Below, piece after piece: positions 47,267 to 57,513 of a stretch of 64,000 nucleotides of DNA; the first letter of the stretch is position 1, and the number at the start of each line of letters is the position of its first letter. Made by a program: the position numbers and the translations under genes. The stretch is from Ferruginibacter paludis (GTDB taxonomy: Bacteria > Bacteroidota > Bacteroidia > Chitinophagales > Chitinophagaceae): assembly GCF_030409685.1 (NCBI RefSeq), contig NZ_JAUFQJ010000001.1, forward strand, positions 310,001-374,000. The letters are read 5' to 3'. The notes beneath the pieces are model-generated. The model searched no databases, had not been told where the DNA came from, and saw only the letters and a program-made list of their open reading frames with translations.

Positions 47267-47920
47267 ATGAAAGCAACTAAAATGATTGTAACAGCATTGC
47301 TACTATTTGTAGCATTTGTTTCTAATGCGCAGGTAGGCATTGGAACCGCAACGCCGGCTTCATCTGCACAACTCGATGTAAGTTCTACCACAAAAGGATT
47401 TTTACCACCACGGATGACTTATGAGCAACGGTTGGCCATTGCCGCTCCGGACACAGGTTTAATGGTATGGTGTAAAAACTGTGGCAGTTTTGGCGAGCTG
47501 CAAATTTTTAACGGAACAAGGTGGACAAATACTGCCGGTAACCTTGTAGCTCCGATTCAAATGGGCGATAGGTATGGTGGCGGAATCGTGTATTCTACCT
47601 CGGATAACGGACAGCATGGATATATAGCCGCCCCGCAAAATCTGAGTTCTGTACTCTGGGAAGATGCGGCACAAGCATGCGCTGATTACAGAGGAGGAGG
47701 TTACACCGACTGGTTTTTTTCTACGACAGAGCAGGTAAGGGCCATGTTTTATTTTGATAAAATTTTTTCGCCGGGGAGCTTAGGTCTTGACGTTATCTGG
47801 GGCGGAACAGATGAACCCAATCTTGTATTGCTTTGGGCGATGAAGTATGGTCCACCGGGATACGTTTACGGGGGATTTTCTTATGGCAAGCAACCAGTTC
47901 GGCCAGTAAGGAAATTTTAA
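47267..47920 (+). CDS. Surface protein, shared N-terminal module plus DUF1566 head
   Basis: 217 residues from MKATKMIVTALLLFVAFVSNAQ-like signal start (signal ends near SNAQ). An upstream in-frame start at 47054 would hide the signal and is rejected. Residues about 22-90 are the module shared by four neighbours (VGIGTATPASSAQLDVSS, GFLPPRMT, LMVWCKNCG). The C-terminal head is DUF1566-like (GGIVYSTSDNGQHGYIA, WEDAAQACADYRGGGYTDW), a fold related to C-type-lectin-like domains. It is probably an exported adhesin or structural subunit. No T9SS domain is present. Confidence 0.8.
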   Translation: MKATKMIVTALLLFVAFVSNAQVGIGTATPASSAQLDVSSTTKGFLPPRMTYEQRLAIAAPDTGLMVWCKNCGSFGELQIFNGTRWTNTAGNLVAPIQMGDRYGGGIVYSTSDNGQHGYIAAPQNLSSVLWEDAAQACADYRGGGYTDWFFSTTEQVRAMFYFDKIFSPGSLGLDVIWGGTDEPNLVLLWAMKYGPPGYVYGGFSYGKQPVRPVRKF

Positions 47921-47974
47921 AAAGACTTTAATAGGATCAGGGCTTCAATTTATTTCAACAAAAAGATGTCAATT

Positions 47975-48919
47975 ATGAAACAATTCTTTCAAATTAACAG
48001 CTATTCAATCATCTCAATTACCTTACTCTTGTTTTTGGCAATAACAACAAAAGCTCAGGTAGGTATTGGAATTGCCAACCCGGCAGCCTCTGCACAACTG
48101 GATGTAAGTTCTACATCCAAAGGCTTTTTACCACCCAGAATGACTCAAACAGAAAGAAATGCCATTACATCCCCGGTGCCGGGCTTAATGATCTGGTGTA
48201 AAGACTGCGGAGTATTGGGCGAAATACAAGTTTACAATGGAGGTATTTGGACCAATATGATGGGTGGCTATCCTGCAGCTCCGCTTCCACCTACCGTAAC
48301 AATTGGTACACAGGAGTGGATGACAAAAAACCTGGACGTGGTAACTTATAGAAATGGAGATACCATACCAGAAGTTACAGATGGTGCAATTTGGGCCAGC
48401 CTGACTACAGGTGCGTGGTGTTACTATAACAATGATCCGGCAAATGGAGTTGTTTTTGGAAAATTATACAACAGGTATGCAGTGGTTGACCCAAGAGGAT
48501 TAGCGCCGTCAGGCTGGCGGGTACCTTATAACAGCGACTGGGAAACTTTATCCGGCAGCTTAGGAGGACAAGCGGTAGCGGCCGGTAAAATGAGAGCCAC
48601 CATCTTATGGAATAGTTTGTATACAGGATCAACAAATGAAAGTGGATTTACCGGCTTGCCAGGTGGCAGACGTGAAGAAGATGGAACCTTCAGCAATATT
48701 GGTAAAGGCTGTACATGGTGGAGTCAGACAAGTTATGAACAATATGCATTAGGCCAATGGGTTCTCTGGAACTACGCCTATACACTTTCTCAGGATTTTA
48801 TAATTGGTCTTATTAATGCCGGGTATGGTATAATTAACAGATCGGCATTTCCTCAAACCTCTGAGTTCTTTCCGGATCCCGTACAATATGGTTATTCCGT
48901 CCGTTGCATCAGGGAATAA
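47975..48919 (+). CDS. Surface protein, shared N-terminal module plus one FISUMP domain
   Basis: 314 residues from MKQFFQINSYS, chosen because the neighbours also start at an ATG following CAAT; an ATG 9 bp upstream is possible. After the signal (ending TKAQ) comes the shared module (VGIGIANPAASAQLDVSS, GFLPPRMTQTERNAI, CKDCGVLGEIQVYNGG). The head is one Fibrobacter succinogenes major paralogous domain: TIGTQEWMTKNLDV, GAWCYYNNDP, LYNRYAV, GWRVPYNSDWETL, GFTGLPGGRR, WWSQT and YSVRCIRE. FISUMP domains occur in surface and adhesion proteins. Confidence 0.88.
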   Translation: MKQFFQINSYSIISITLLLFLAITTKAQVGIGIANPAASAQLDVSSTSKGFLPPRMTQTERNAITSPVPGLMIWCKDCGVLGEIQVYNGGIWTNMMGGYPAAPLPPTVTIGTQEWMTKNLDVVTYRNGDTIPEVTDGAIWASLTTGAWCYYNNDPANGVVFGKLYNRYAVVDPRGLAPSGWRVPYNSDWETLSGSLGGQAVAAGKMRATILWNSLYTGSTNESGFTGLPGGRREEDGTFSNIGKGCTWWSQTSYEQYALGQWVLWNYAYTLSQDFIIGLINAGYGIINRSAFPQTSEFFPDPVQYGYSVRCIRE

Positions 48920-48986
48920 ATTATTACATCACGGTACTTTGTAGATACAAATACAAAGATTGAAATAAAATATAAAACAGACAATC

Positions 48987-50525
48987 ATGAAAAATTTAGG
49001 CAAAATGAAAACGATTGTATTTTTTTTAGCTGCTTTTTTGGTTGAGGCTGCAACAGTAGACGCGCAGGTTGGCATTGGAACAGCAACGCCTGTAACGTCT
49101 GCGCAGTTAGATGTAAGTTCTACCACCAAAGGATTGCTGCCTCCGCGTATGACACAGGCGCAGCGAAATGCCATTTCAAATCCTGCAGCCGGATTAATGA
49201 TTTGGTGCAAAGACTGCGGCGTACTTGGTGAAATACAAGTATGTAACGGAGGTGCCTGGATGAACATGGCTGGGAGCTACCCGGCTTTGCCAATACCAGC
49301 CAGTGTAGTTATAGGTGAACAGGAATGGACGACCAGGAACCTAGATGTAACAACATATCGGAATGGCGATACCATACCAATGGTTACGGATACCGCAACA
49401 TGGAATAATTTAAAAACCGGTGCCTGGTGCTATTATAATAATGATCCTGCAATGGGTGAGTTGTATGGTAAATTATATAATTGGTATGCAGTAACTGATA
49501 CCAGGGGCTTAGCTCCCCAGGGCTGGAACATACCAGAGGGATTTCAGGGAAGTGATTGGCAGGATCTGATAAGCTATTTGGGGAGCGCCACAGACGCAGC
49601 TGCTAAAACGCGGGCTACTACTTTATGGAATATTGCGGCTAAGGATATTGCCAACGTAAGCGGCTTTACAGGCCTCCCTGGAGGTCAACGAAATACAGAT
49701 GGCTCTTTTAGTGGCATTGGTAACACAGCAACGTGGTGGAGTGCAGCGACCTTTGGTTATCATGGTCATATGGGAGTGGGTTTTGACGGTATATATGCCA
49801 GTACTCTTGGAGTGGATTTTATCCGCTTCGGGCTTTCTTATTCAGTCGTTAATGTTGGCAATAACGGCCTGCCTTTTACAACTCTTTATCCAGTGAAGAA
49901 TTATGGATTTTCTGTTCGTTGTGTAAGGGCCAAAAGCGTTAAAATAGGGAACGCTGAATGGATGCAAACCAATTTAAATGTATCAGAATATAAGAATGGA
50001 TATCCTATACCGGAGGTTGAAAATCCAGCTGTATGGGATACTTTGACTACTGGCGCATGGTGCTATTACCAGGGTTCGTCTCTCAATGGGGCTATCTATG
50101 GCAAGTTATACAATTGGTATGCTGTACACGACCCCAGGGGATTGGCTCCGGATGGCTGGCATGTGGCAAGCGATGATGAATGGACCACCCTAACAAATAA
50201 TTTAGGCGGCGCAACTGTGCCGTTTCCGGCTGGGGGCTATGAAATAAAAATTGCAGGAGGAAAATTGAAAGAAGCCGGTACTGCGCATTGGACCAGCCCC
50301 AATACGGATGCCACCAATAGTAGTGGCTTTGGGGCTTTACCAGGAGGTAAAATTGAGCCTGATGGAACATTTAAATCTATTAAAAACGTAGGAACATGGT
50401 GGACATCTTCTGAAGTAAATGCTACCAATGCATGGTACCGGGAAGCCCACTTCGAAAATGGCAGCATTTATAAATGGGACTGGACAAAGACAGCTGGTTT
50501 TTCCGTTCGTTGTGTAAGGGATTAA
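48987..50525 (+). CDS. Surface protein, shared N-terminal module plus two FISUMP domains
   Basis: 512 residues. The signal peptide ends near ATVDAQ. The shared module follows (VGIGTATPVTSAQLDVSS, CKDCGVLGEIQVCNGG). Two FISUMP domains come next, about 95-310 (EQEWTTRNLDVTTYRNG, GFTGLPGGQRN, FSVRCVRA) and about 310-512 (NAEWMQTNLNVSEYKNG, GFGALPGGKIE, FSVRCVRD). The two domains are clearly different in sequence, so the doubling is old. It is the third gene of the array. Confidence 0.9.
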   Translation: MKNLGKMKTIVFFLAAFLVEAATVDAQVGIGTATPVTSAQLDVSSTTKGLLPPRMTQAQRNAISNPAAGLMIWCKDCGVLGEIQVCNGGAWMNMAGSYPALPIPASVVIGEQEWTTRNLDVTTYRNGDTIPMVTDTATWNNLKTGAWCYYNNDPAMGELYGKLYNWYAVTDTRGLAPQGWNIPEGFQGSDWQDLISYLGSATDAAAKTRATTLWNIAAKDIANVSGFTGLPGGQRNTDGSFSGIGNTATWWSAATFGYHGHMGVGFDGIYASTLGVDFIRFGLSYSVVNVGNNGLPFTTLYPVKNYGFSVRCVRAKSVKIGNAEWMQTNLNVSEYKNGYPIPEVENPAVWDTLTTGAWCYYQGSSLNGAIYGKLYNWYAVHDPRGLAPDGWHVASDDEWTTLTNNLGGATVPFPAGGYEIKIAGGKLKEAGTAHWTSPNTDATNSSGFGALPGGKIEPDGTFKSIKNVGTWWTSSEVNATNAWYREAHFENGSIYKWDWTKTAGFSVRCVRD

Positions 50526-50557
50526 ATCATTGTCTCGTCAACAAAACTTTATCAATC

Positions 50558-51508
50558 ATGAAAAATTTCAACGAAATGAAGGCGATTACAATCTTTCGAC
50601 TTCAAGAATTTCTAACACCTAAAAGATTAAACAAAAAGAAAGCTGTTGAAATAGTATTAGCATGTTTTCTCCTGTTTGCGGCAGGTATAACAAACGCACA
50701 AGTTGGCATTGGAACAGCAACGCCAGCAGCATCTGCACAGCTGGATCTGAGTTCTACAAAAAAAGGATTTCTTCCACCTCGAATGACACGAGTTCAGCGA
50801 GACTCCATTGATTCTCCCGCGGAAGGACTTTTGATATATCAACTAGATAGTATTGCCGGTATGTACTGTTATTCGGTGGGAAGTTGGAAATTATTATCCG
50901 AAAATATAAATGGAAAAAAAAGTATTCCTGTACTAATTACCCAGGATGATTTTTCATCAGGAGATTTAAAAAATTTTTGGAAGGTATTTTTAGCAGGGAA
51001 TGGCGCTATTGAAAGAAACACAAATGGAACTATAGCTTTGGCCACGGGAGGAACAAAATTTGCTAGTCCGAATATTGCGGAACTTTATTCAACTAATCAA
51101 AAATCGGTTAATGAAGGTACACTTGTTTTTACAGCCGTAGTTTGGACTTATCGGGATCCAGCCACAGATGGAGTTCTATCGAGAGGCTTGGCTAGTGGCA
51201 CAGATCGGAATAATGCCATTGAATTTATTAATATTGATGGAACTACCATACAGGCTAGAACTGTTTCAGGAGGATCCGCTACAGTAACCAATTTTTCCAT
51301 TGGAGCTTCAGTCTCAAATTTCTATAGTTATACAATCATTGCATCCAAATTAAAAGTTGAATTTTATTTGGACGGCGTTTTAATAGCTACTCATACCACT
51401 AATATTCCAAGCGTACTTTTGAATATGTATTTTGATGCAAGTACAGGATTAATTGGTAGCAATATTCCACATGTTATTGACTATGCTAAATTTGAAATAG
51501 TGCCATAG
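50558..51508 (+). CDS. Surface protein, shared N-terminal module plus jelly-roll-like head
   Basis: 316 residues from MKNFNEMKAITIF; a longer frame from 50474 would overlap the previous gene and is rejected. A hydrophobic signal region (IVLACFLLFAAGITNAQ) lies unusually far in, at about 30-46. The shared module follows (VGIGTATPAASAQLDLSS, GFLPPRMTRVQRDSI). The head (about 140-316) is a beta-rich sequence with a LamG/concanavalin-like pattern (DDFSSGDLKNFWKVFLAG, LKVEFYLDGVLIATHTT, MYFDASTGLIG). It is not FISUMP, so this copy has swapped its head. Confidence 0.82.
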   Translation: MKNFNEMKAITIFRLQEFLTPKRLNKKKAVEIVLACFLLFAAGITNAQVGIGTATPAASAQLDLSSTKKGFLPPRMTRVQRDSIDSPAEGLLIYQLDSIAGMYCYSVGSWKLLSENINGKKSIPVLITQDDFSSGDLKNFWKVFLAGNGAIERNTNGTIALATGGTKFASPNIAELYSTNQKSVNEGTLVFTAVVWTYRDPATDGVLSRGLASGTDRNNAIEFINIDGTTIQARTVSGGSATVTNFSIGASVSNFYSYTIIASKLKVEFYLDGVLIATHTTNIPSVLLNMYFDASTGLIGSNIPHVIDYAKFEIVP

Positions 51509-51548
51509 AATTCTTCTAAAACTTTCACACACTAATAACTTATCAATC

Positions 51549-52862
51549 ATGAAAAAAATAATATTCTCTATACTGACTTGTACGGCAGTTTTTTTACCAA
51601 AAATTTTGCACGCACAAATCCTAACTGTATCTCCCGGCACTGATATGACAATTAAACCCGGTACCGTTTTCTCTGCCGATAGTCTTGTGCTCATTCCGTC
51701 GGCCGACTTTACCATTAGTAATACAACATTGAATAAAAGTGCTATAGTAACACATGCATTACCCAATCCGCATATCGCGAGGGTGTATCAATTCGATAAT
51801 ACCAGCAAGCCTTTCAGCGGATCAATACAAATTAATTACCTGGATGCTGAACTAAAAGGCATTGCGGAAAATCTGCTGGAACTTAACGTACACAACGGAA
51901 CAGCATGGAAAGCTTTTGCGCCTGCTAACCGGGATGCAGTAAATAATTTCGTACTTACTGCATCCCTTAATTGTATACCGTTAAATGAATTAACGCTGGC
52001 AGCGGAATGCGCTCCTCCCAAAATACAATGCCCGGCAAATATTGTGGTTAACGCCAACCCTAACCGTTGCGATGCAACGGTGCAGTTTGATTTGCCGGTG
52101 GTAACAGATGCTTGCGGAAACGCTTCGCTGGCACAAATTGCAGGACTGGGCAGCGGTGCTGCTTTTCCGGTTGGTTGTACTATCAACAGGTTTGTTGCTA
52201 CCGGCCCCACCGGAAAAACAGATACCTGCAGTTTTAGTGTAACGGTAAAAGATATCACGCCACCAAACATTACAGGGATAAAGCCCACTCCGGATGTACT
52301 TTGGCCCGCCAACCATCAAATGACTGCTGTAACAGTTAACTACAACAGTTGGGATAATTGTGGCAGCGTTAGCAGTTCACTGTCTGTGACCAGCAATGAG
52401 CCAGTAAGCGGAACCGGTAACGGAGATACAGCGCCAGACTGGATAGTGCTGGATAATCATCACCTGCAACTACGGGCTGAAAGAAGTGGCAATGGCAATG
52501 GAAGAACCTATACCATTTCCATCTCCAGTACAGATGCTTCGGGCAATACAACTATAGAAAAAACGAAGGTGCTGGTGCCGCATGACAAAAATGGCCATGA
52601 CGGAGATGAAGATCATCACCATCATTTCGATTGTAAAATACTGCCTAATCCAAGCAGCCATTACTTTACTATTGAGGTAAGCTCAAACTCTGCCGAAAAA
52701 GTGGAAGCTGTTTTGCTTGATCTGAATGGAAGACGGATTTCAAAATTAAATACCGTAAAAAATAGCACGCTCCGGTTTGGCGAAGATTTAAGGCCAGGCG
52801 TATATATGGTTCAGATAACCCAGGGAGATCAGCAAAAAATAATGAAAGTGATTAAGCAGTAG
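51549..52862 (+). CDS. Secreted HYR-domain protein with T9SS sorting domain
   Basis: 437 residues. Signal peptide ends near ILHAQ. A beta-rich first part (about 25-150) is followed by a HYR immunoglobulin-like domain (about 155-235; PPKIQCPANIVVNANPNRC, VVTDACGNASLAQI, CSFSVTVKDITPPNI), a second beta region, a His/Asp-rich linker (about 350-365) and a type A T9SS C-terminal sorting domain (KILPNPSSHYFTIEVSS, RPGVYMVQITQGDQQKIMKV). It should be secreted through the outer membrane and possibly kept at the surface. It is the last gene before a strong terminator. Confidence 0.92.
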   Translation: MKKIIFSILTCTAVFLPKILHAQILTVSPGTDMTIKPGTVFSADSLVLIPSADFTISNTTLNKSAIVTHALPNPHIARVYQFDNTSKPFSGSIQINYLDAELKGIAENLLELNVHNGTAWKAFAPANRDAVNNFVLTASLNCIPLNELTLAAECAPPKIQCPANIVVNANPNRCDATVQFDLPVVTDACGNASLAQIAGLGSGAAFPVGCTINRFVATGPTGKTDTCSFSVTVKDITPPNITGIKPTPDVLWPANHQMTAVTVNYNSWDNCGSVSSSLSVTSNEPVSGTGNGDTAPDWIVLDNHHLQLRAERSGNGNGRTYTISISSTDASGNTTIEKTKVLVPHDKNGHDGDEDHHHHFDCKILPNPSSHYFTIEVSSNSAEKVEAVLLDLNGRRISKLNTVKNSTLRFGEDLRPGVYMVQITQGDQQKIMKVIKQ

Positions 52863-52874
52863 TTGCTATCATTT

Positions 52875-52907
52875 AATGCCTCCTGATATTTCAGGAGGCA
52901 TTTTTTT
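52875..52907 (+). terminator. Rho-independent terminator of the surface-protein array
   Basis: A perfect 12-bp stem AATGCCTCCTGA / TCAGGAGGCATT with a TATT loop, then T7, 12 bp after the stop. Confidence 0.95.
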
Positions 52908-53324
52908 GAAAACATCAAAGCCATAGCTGACTTAGGTTTTAATTTAAAAAACACAGTAATTATCTGTTTGCTTCCTAACGGAATAATAGCTCGTAAGCCA
53001 TTCGGGTACAATATTTCATAATTATATAGCGCAATGACTCATAGCACTGCATCCTGGAGTTGTAAGCCACGACTCAATGGCCTTCCATGCCCGCGATCAA
53101 TCTCAGGAAACCTGGTCTTTTAGTCATGCATTTTTATCGTCGTTTAATGACCTAAAGATTGGTTGCTGTATTTCCAGAAAAGACAGGGCCGCCGGTAGGG
53201 TGTCACTGCCAGCACCTAATTACAATCAATCTTTTTGCTGCCGGTAGTCATTTACAGTTGTGTTTTGGCCGGATAATTTTATACCGGTTTATGAACTATA
53301 TCTTCTCCCATAAAATAAGAAAAA
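52908..53324. other. Intergenic region, nothing recognised
   Basis: 417 bp between the array terminator and the large repetitive T9SS protein. No gene or repeat is recognised; the promoter of the next gene is presumably here. Confidence 0.5.
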
Positions 53325-56300
53325 ATGAAACGAATACTTTTGCTCCTGATGACCAGTATAATAATTTCAGGTACACAATTTGTCTTTTCACAAATATGGA
53401 ATGGTTCTGTAAATACTAACTGGAATACTGCCGCCAACTGGACGCCTGCTATAGTACCTGATGCAACAGGAAATGTAATTATTCCCGGGTCAATAGCCGG
53501 TAACAGGTGGCCAGTGCTGGTATCAAATACTACAGTTAACAGTATCAATATGCAGAACGGCAGCCAGCTGGATGTTAATGGTTTTGCACTTGCATTAAAC
53601 AGTATTAACAGTTACAATTATTTTACCGGCGCAATATTAAATAACAGCAATGAGGCGACAGATATTGTAATTGATATTAACACTGGCTCAGGAGGGTATA
53701 TTACTAATTTTAACAGCAATACTGTTAACGATAATATTACTTTTAATCTCACCGGCGCCAACCAATTCAACGAAGGCACAGCTGCCCCGGCCAATGAGTA
53801 CAACGGCAACGTCAGTTTCAATATCAACGGTATAATGCCTGTTTACATCAGCTATGCGTCTGCTTCTCGATATAATGGCAATCTTGCGGTAGCCCGTACC
53901 GTTGGTGGTGGCACAAGCCTGTTTAATGCAGGGGCTGACATTACCGGCAATTTTGTGTTTATCAATAACGCAGGATCAGCTACCGGTATGGGAAACAATG
54001 CGGTTAGAACCAGTATTGCGGGCACAATAAATATTACTGCAACTTATCCTTCTCCTGGCTTGTTTGAAATGCACCATATCGTGAACGAAACCGGTGGTGG
54101 CATGATTGATGTTCAAAATCCGAAGGGATTTACAGTGCAGCTGGATACTTTGTCTTTGGCGTCATTAAGCATTACCGGATACAAGGACAATGAATATGCA
54201 AGGCTATTTAATAATGCTATTGCCGGCAATGTAACAATTGCTGATGATGCCAGTTATGCCGGTGGCTATGCCACTTATATCCGAAACAATAAAATAACGG
54301 GTAACAGCAATTTTTCGAACAATGGACATAATATTTTTTATGAAGGTGATGGTGCTGCAACAGCAAATGTTTACAATGGTAATGTTGCCTTTAACAGTGG
54401 AGGGAGTGCCGATGTATACATTTCTCACCTCGATGCATTGCATTGTACAGGTAGTCTTAGCATCATTCGCACGGTCGCAGGGCAAACAGTGGCGTTTAAT
54501 GCAGGCGCAGATATCGGCGGAAATTTTACGTATACCAATAACACCGCAGGCAATACCTATTTCGGTAACATTGCTGCCAAAACCACTATTGGCGGAACTA
54601 TTAATATTACGGCAGCTTATTCAACGCCGGATGTTTTTGTGCTGCAGCATGTCATCAATCAAACCGCGGGAGGCAGTATCACCGTCAGCAGCCCCAGGGG
54701 ATTTAATCTTGGTAACGATACTTTGTCAGTAAGCGCTTTGAGCATTACAGGCTATCGGGGCAGCGAATATGGCCGGTTGTTGAATAATGCGATCTCTGGT
54801 AATGTAACTATTGCTGACGATACTACTTACGGCAGTGGGTATGCTACGTACCTTCGCAATAATAAAATAACGGGTAACAGCAGTTTCGTCAATAACGGAC
54901 ACAATCCACTTTATGAAAGTGATATCGCAGCTTCCGAAAATGTATATACAGGCAATGTTGTTTTTAATAGCGGAGGTATTGCCAATGTATTTATTTCCCA
55001 CGGGGCTGCATTGCAATGCTCAGGCAATTTGACCATTAACCGAACCGTAGCGGGACAAACCATGGCATTCAACGCTGGAGGAACTATCGGTGGAAACTTC
55101 ACGTATATAAATAATGCTGCGGGTAATACTTTTTTAGGGAATGTTGCCGCTAATACAACTGTCGGGGGACTCCTGAATATTACCTCAAATTATGCAACAC
55201 CAGATGCTTTTGAGTTGCAACGTTTTATTAATAAAACCAGTGGTGGCGGCATTGTTGTCAGCAACTCCAAGGGTTTTAATTTGCTGAGTGATACTTTGTC
55301 AGTAAGCGCTGTAAACATTACCGGCTACCGTGGCAGCCAATACGGTCGTTTGTTTAACAATACTATTTCCGGCGATGTAACCATCGCTGATGACACCAGT
55401 TATGGAGGTGGATATGCAACTTACATCCGAAATAATGTAATAACAGGTAACAGTAATTTTTCCAATAACGGGCATAATCCTTTTTACGAAGGTGATGTTA
55501 CTGCAGCAGGAAATGTTTATGCAGGGAATGTAACTTTTAACAGCGGCGGCATTGGGGCTATATATATTTCTCATCTGGATGCATTGCAATGTGGCGGCAA
55601 TCTTGCCATTAATCGTACGGTCGCCGGACAAACCGTTGCTTTCAATGCGGGGGGTACGATTAATGGAAATTTTACCTATACCAATCATACCGCAGGCGAT
55701 ACCTATTTTGGAAATGTGGCTGCTAAAACCAGTGTTGGCGGCATTGTAAATATTGCTGCAAGTTATACCACACCTAACCTGTTTATACTCCATCGTATGA
55801 TCAATCAAACGGGCGGAGGTAGTATTGCTGTGCAAAATTCTGCAGGCTTTAGCTTGCAAAATGATACGCTGGCGGTCAATATAAACGTTACCGGATACCG
55901 GGGAAACGCGTATGGCTATTTCTTAAAAAATAAAATTACCGGTAACGTTACAACCGCTGATGATGCCAGTTATGCGGGTGGCTACGGTTCTTATTTTCGC
56001 AGCAATTCCATAACAGGTAATACGAGTATCAGTAACAACGGCAGCAACTTCTTGCTGGATGCAGATGGGAGTGGTTTGGGAAACAAATATTTGGGAAGTA
56101 TTTCTTACGCCACGAATGGTGGAACAATCAATGTTGGAGCCGGTGATTTTGACGAGATCGGTGCAAACTTCAGTTTGAGTTCAGCAGCAGGGATAACATT
56201 GGGTAAAATTACATTTACGGGCACTGCCAATGGAACGGTTGAACAATCCGGAACACAACCTATCAGTATTGCTGAACTTACCATGCAAAAAGCCGGTACC

Positions 56301-57401
56301 GGAAAAATAACGCTGAACGATGCCGTCAATATCAGTAACAATGTAATTTTTGCCAGCGGTATCATAACCAGCAGCACAGGTAAGGAAATGATTTTTTCAG
56401 ACAACAGCAATTACACCAGTGCAAGCGATGCCAGTTTTGTCGACGGGCCGGTAATAAAAAACGGCAACGAGGCATTTGTATTTCCTGTAGGAAAACTTAA
56501 TCTGTTTGCACCCATTGCAGTAACGGCACCGGCATTGGCAACCGATGCATTCAGCGCCGAATATTTTCATCAGACTGTACAAAGCGCGGGCTTAGATACA
56601 ATACAACACGATGCCACTATCAATCACCTGAGCCGCATGGAATACTGGTTACTCAACCGGACCGCCGGCACTGCCACACCTAAAGTTACATTGTACTGGA
56701 AAGCACCGAGAAGCGGAACGGTAGATGCCATCAGTAATTTAAAAGTAGCCCGTTGGAATGGCGCCGCCTGGAAAGATGAGGGGAATGGCTTTACCACCGG
56801 TACGGTTACAGAAGGTACTGTGCAATCGCTGAGTGGGATAACAAATTTTAGCCCGTTTACAATAGCTTCAGGAACTACCGATAATCCGTTGCCGGTAAAA
56901 TTTATTTCATTCAATGCCAGTCTGCGTGGCAACATTGTTTTATTGCAATGGGAAACAGGGGAGGAGATTAACAATAATTATTTTGAAGTACAGGGAAGCA
57001 CCGTTACCGGCGACTGGATAAAAATACAGGTACTGTCACCACAGCAGTCGCATAAATATGTTGCTGCAGATAATTCAGTTTTACCGGGGTTGTATTACTA
57101 CCGAATCAAACAAACCGATGCCAATGGCAGTTACAGTTACAGCGACGTAAGAGCAGTGAACGTAAAACAAACTACACCATTGTTGATCTGGCCCAATCCA
57201 GTTTCCAGGACATTGTTTGTCAAAACGCCTTTTGCAAAAGGAACGATTGAAATTACCGACTTTACAGGAAGGCTTGTAAAGAAACAAATTGTGACGAATG
57301 CTATTACCACTATCCCGGTTGAAACATTGGTCCATGGTTTATATACAGTACGTTTAATACAGCGTGGGCAAACCTTTGAAGAAAAATTTTTAAAGGAGTA
57401 A
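53325..57401 (+). CDS. Large repetitive secreted protein with T9SS sorting domain
   Basis: 1358 residues with a signal peptide ending near FVFSQ. The opening IWNGSVNTNWNTAANWTPA is typical of T9SS cargo. The middle (about 150-930) has four to five repeats of 191 residues, marked by GNVTIADD, NNKITGNSNFSNNGHN, VYISHLDAL and VAGQTVAFNAG, in an N/G/T-rich beta-helix-like sequence. Residues about 930-1180 are a non-repeated beta domain. The last 170 contain a fibronectin-like part (NYFEVQGS, YYYRIKQTDANGSYSYSDV) and a type A sorting domain (LLIWPNPVSRTLFVK, GLYTVRLIQRGQ). It is probably a surface adhesin or matrix protein. Confidence 0.92.
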   Translation: MKRILLLLMTSIIISGTQFVFSQIWNGSVNTNWNTAANWTPAIVPDATGNVIIPGSIAGNRWPVLVSNTTVNSINMQNGSQLDVNGFALALNSINSYNYFTGAILNNSNEATDIVIDINTGSGGYITNFNSNTVNDNITFNLTGANQFNEGTAAPANEYNGNVSFNINGIMPVYISYASASRYNGNLAVARTVGGGTSLFNAGADITGNFVFINNAGSATGMGNNAVRTSIAGTINITATYPSPGLFEMHHIVNETGGGMIDVQNPKGFTVQLDTLSLASLSITGYKDNEYARLFNNAIAGNVTIADDASYAGGYATYIRNNKITGNSNFSNNGHNIFYEGDGAATANVYNGNVAFNSGGSADVYISHLDALHCTGSLSIIRTVAGQTVAFNAGADIGGNFTYTNNTAGNTYFGNIAAKTTIGGTINITAAYSTPDVFVLQHVINQTAGGSITVSSPRGFNLGNDTLSVSALSITGYRGSEYGRLLNNAISGNVTIADDTTYGSGYATYLRNNKITGNSSFVNNGHNPLYESDIAASENVYTGNVVFNSGGIANVFISHGAALQCSGNLTINRTVAGQTMAFNAGGTIGGNFTYINNAAGNTFLGNVAANTTVGGLLNITSNYATPDAFELQRFINKTSGGGIVVSNSKGFNLLSDTLSVSAVNITGYRGSQYGRLFNNTISGDVTIADDTSYGGGYATYIRNNVITGNSNFSNNGHNPFYEGDVTAAGNVYAGNVTFNSGGIGAIYISHLDALQCGGNLAINRTVAGQTVAFNAGGTINGNFTYTNHTAGDTYFGNVAAKTSVGGIVNIAASYTTPNLFILHRMINQTGGGSIAVQNSAGFSLQNDTLAVNINVTGYRGNAYGYFLKNKITGNVTTADDASYAGGYGSYFRSNSITGNTSISNNGSNFLLDADGSGLGNKYLGSISYATNGGTINVGAGDFDEIGANFSLSSAAGITLGKITFTGTANGTVEQSGTQPISIAELTMQKAGTGKITLNDAVNISNNVIFASGIITSSTGKEMIFSDNSNYTSASDASFVDGPVIKNGNEAFVFPVGKLNLFAPIAVTAPALATDAFSAEYFHQTVQSAGLDTIQHDATINHLSRMEYWLLNRTAGTATPKVTLYWKAPRSGTVDAISNLKVARWNGAAWKDEGNGFTTGTVTEGTVQSLSGITNFSPFTIASGTTDNPLPVKFISFNASLRGNIVLLQWETGEEINNNYFEVQGSTVTGDWIKIQVLSPQQSHKYVAADNSVLPGLYYYRIKQTDANGSYSYSDVRAVNVKQTTPLLIWPNPVSRTLFVKTPFAKGTIEITDFTGRLVKKQIVTNAITTIPVETLVHGLYTVRLIQRGQTFEEKFLKE
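53790..56080 (+). repeat. Tandem 573-bp repeats inside the T9SS protein gene
   Basis: The unit start encoding GNVTIADD lies at 54225, 54798, 55371 and 55941, giving intervals of 573, 573 and 570 bp. A more diverged copy precedes the first. Outer limits are approximate. Confidence 0.85.
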
Positions 57402-57513
57402 AATAGTTAAACGGGTATTTATATTCTACATACCCCATACTATAAAGGAAGTGCTATTGCCACAACGCTTAATGCTGAAAATAATAGTTAATTTTAAAAT
57501 AGTCTGCATGATA

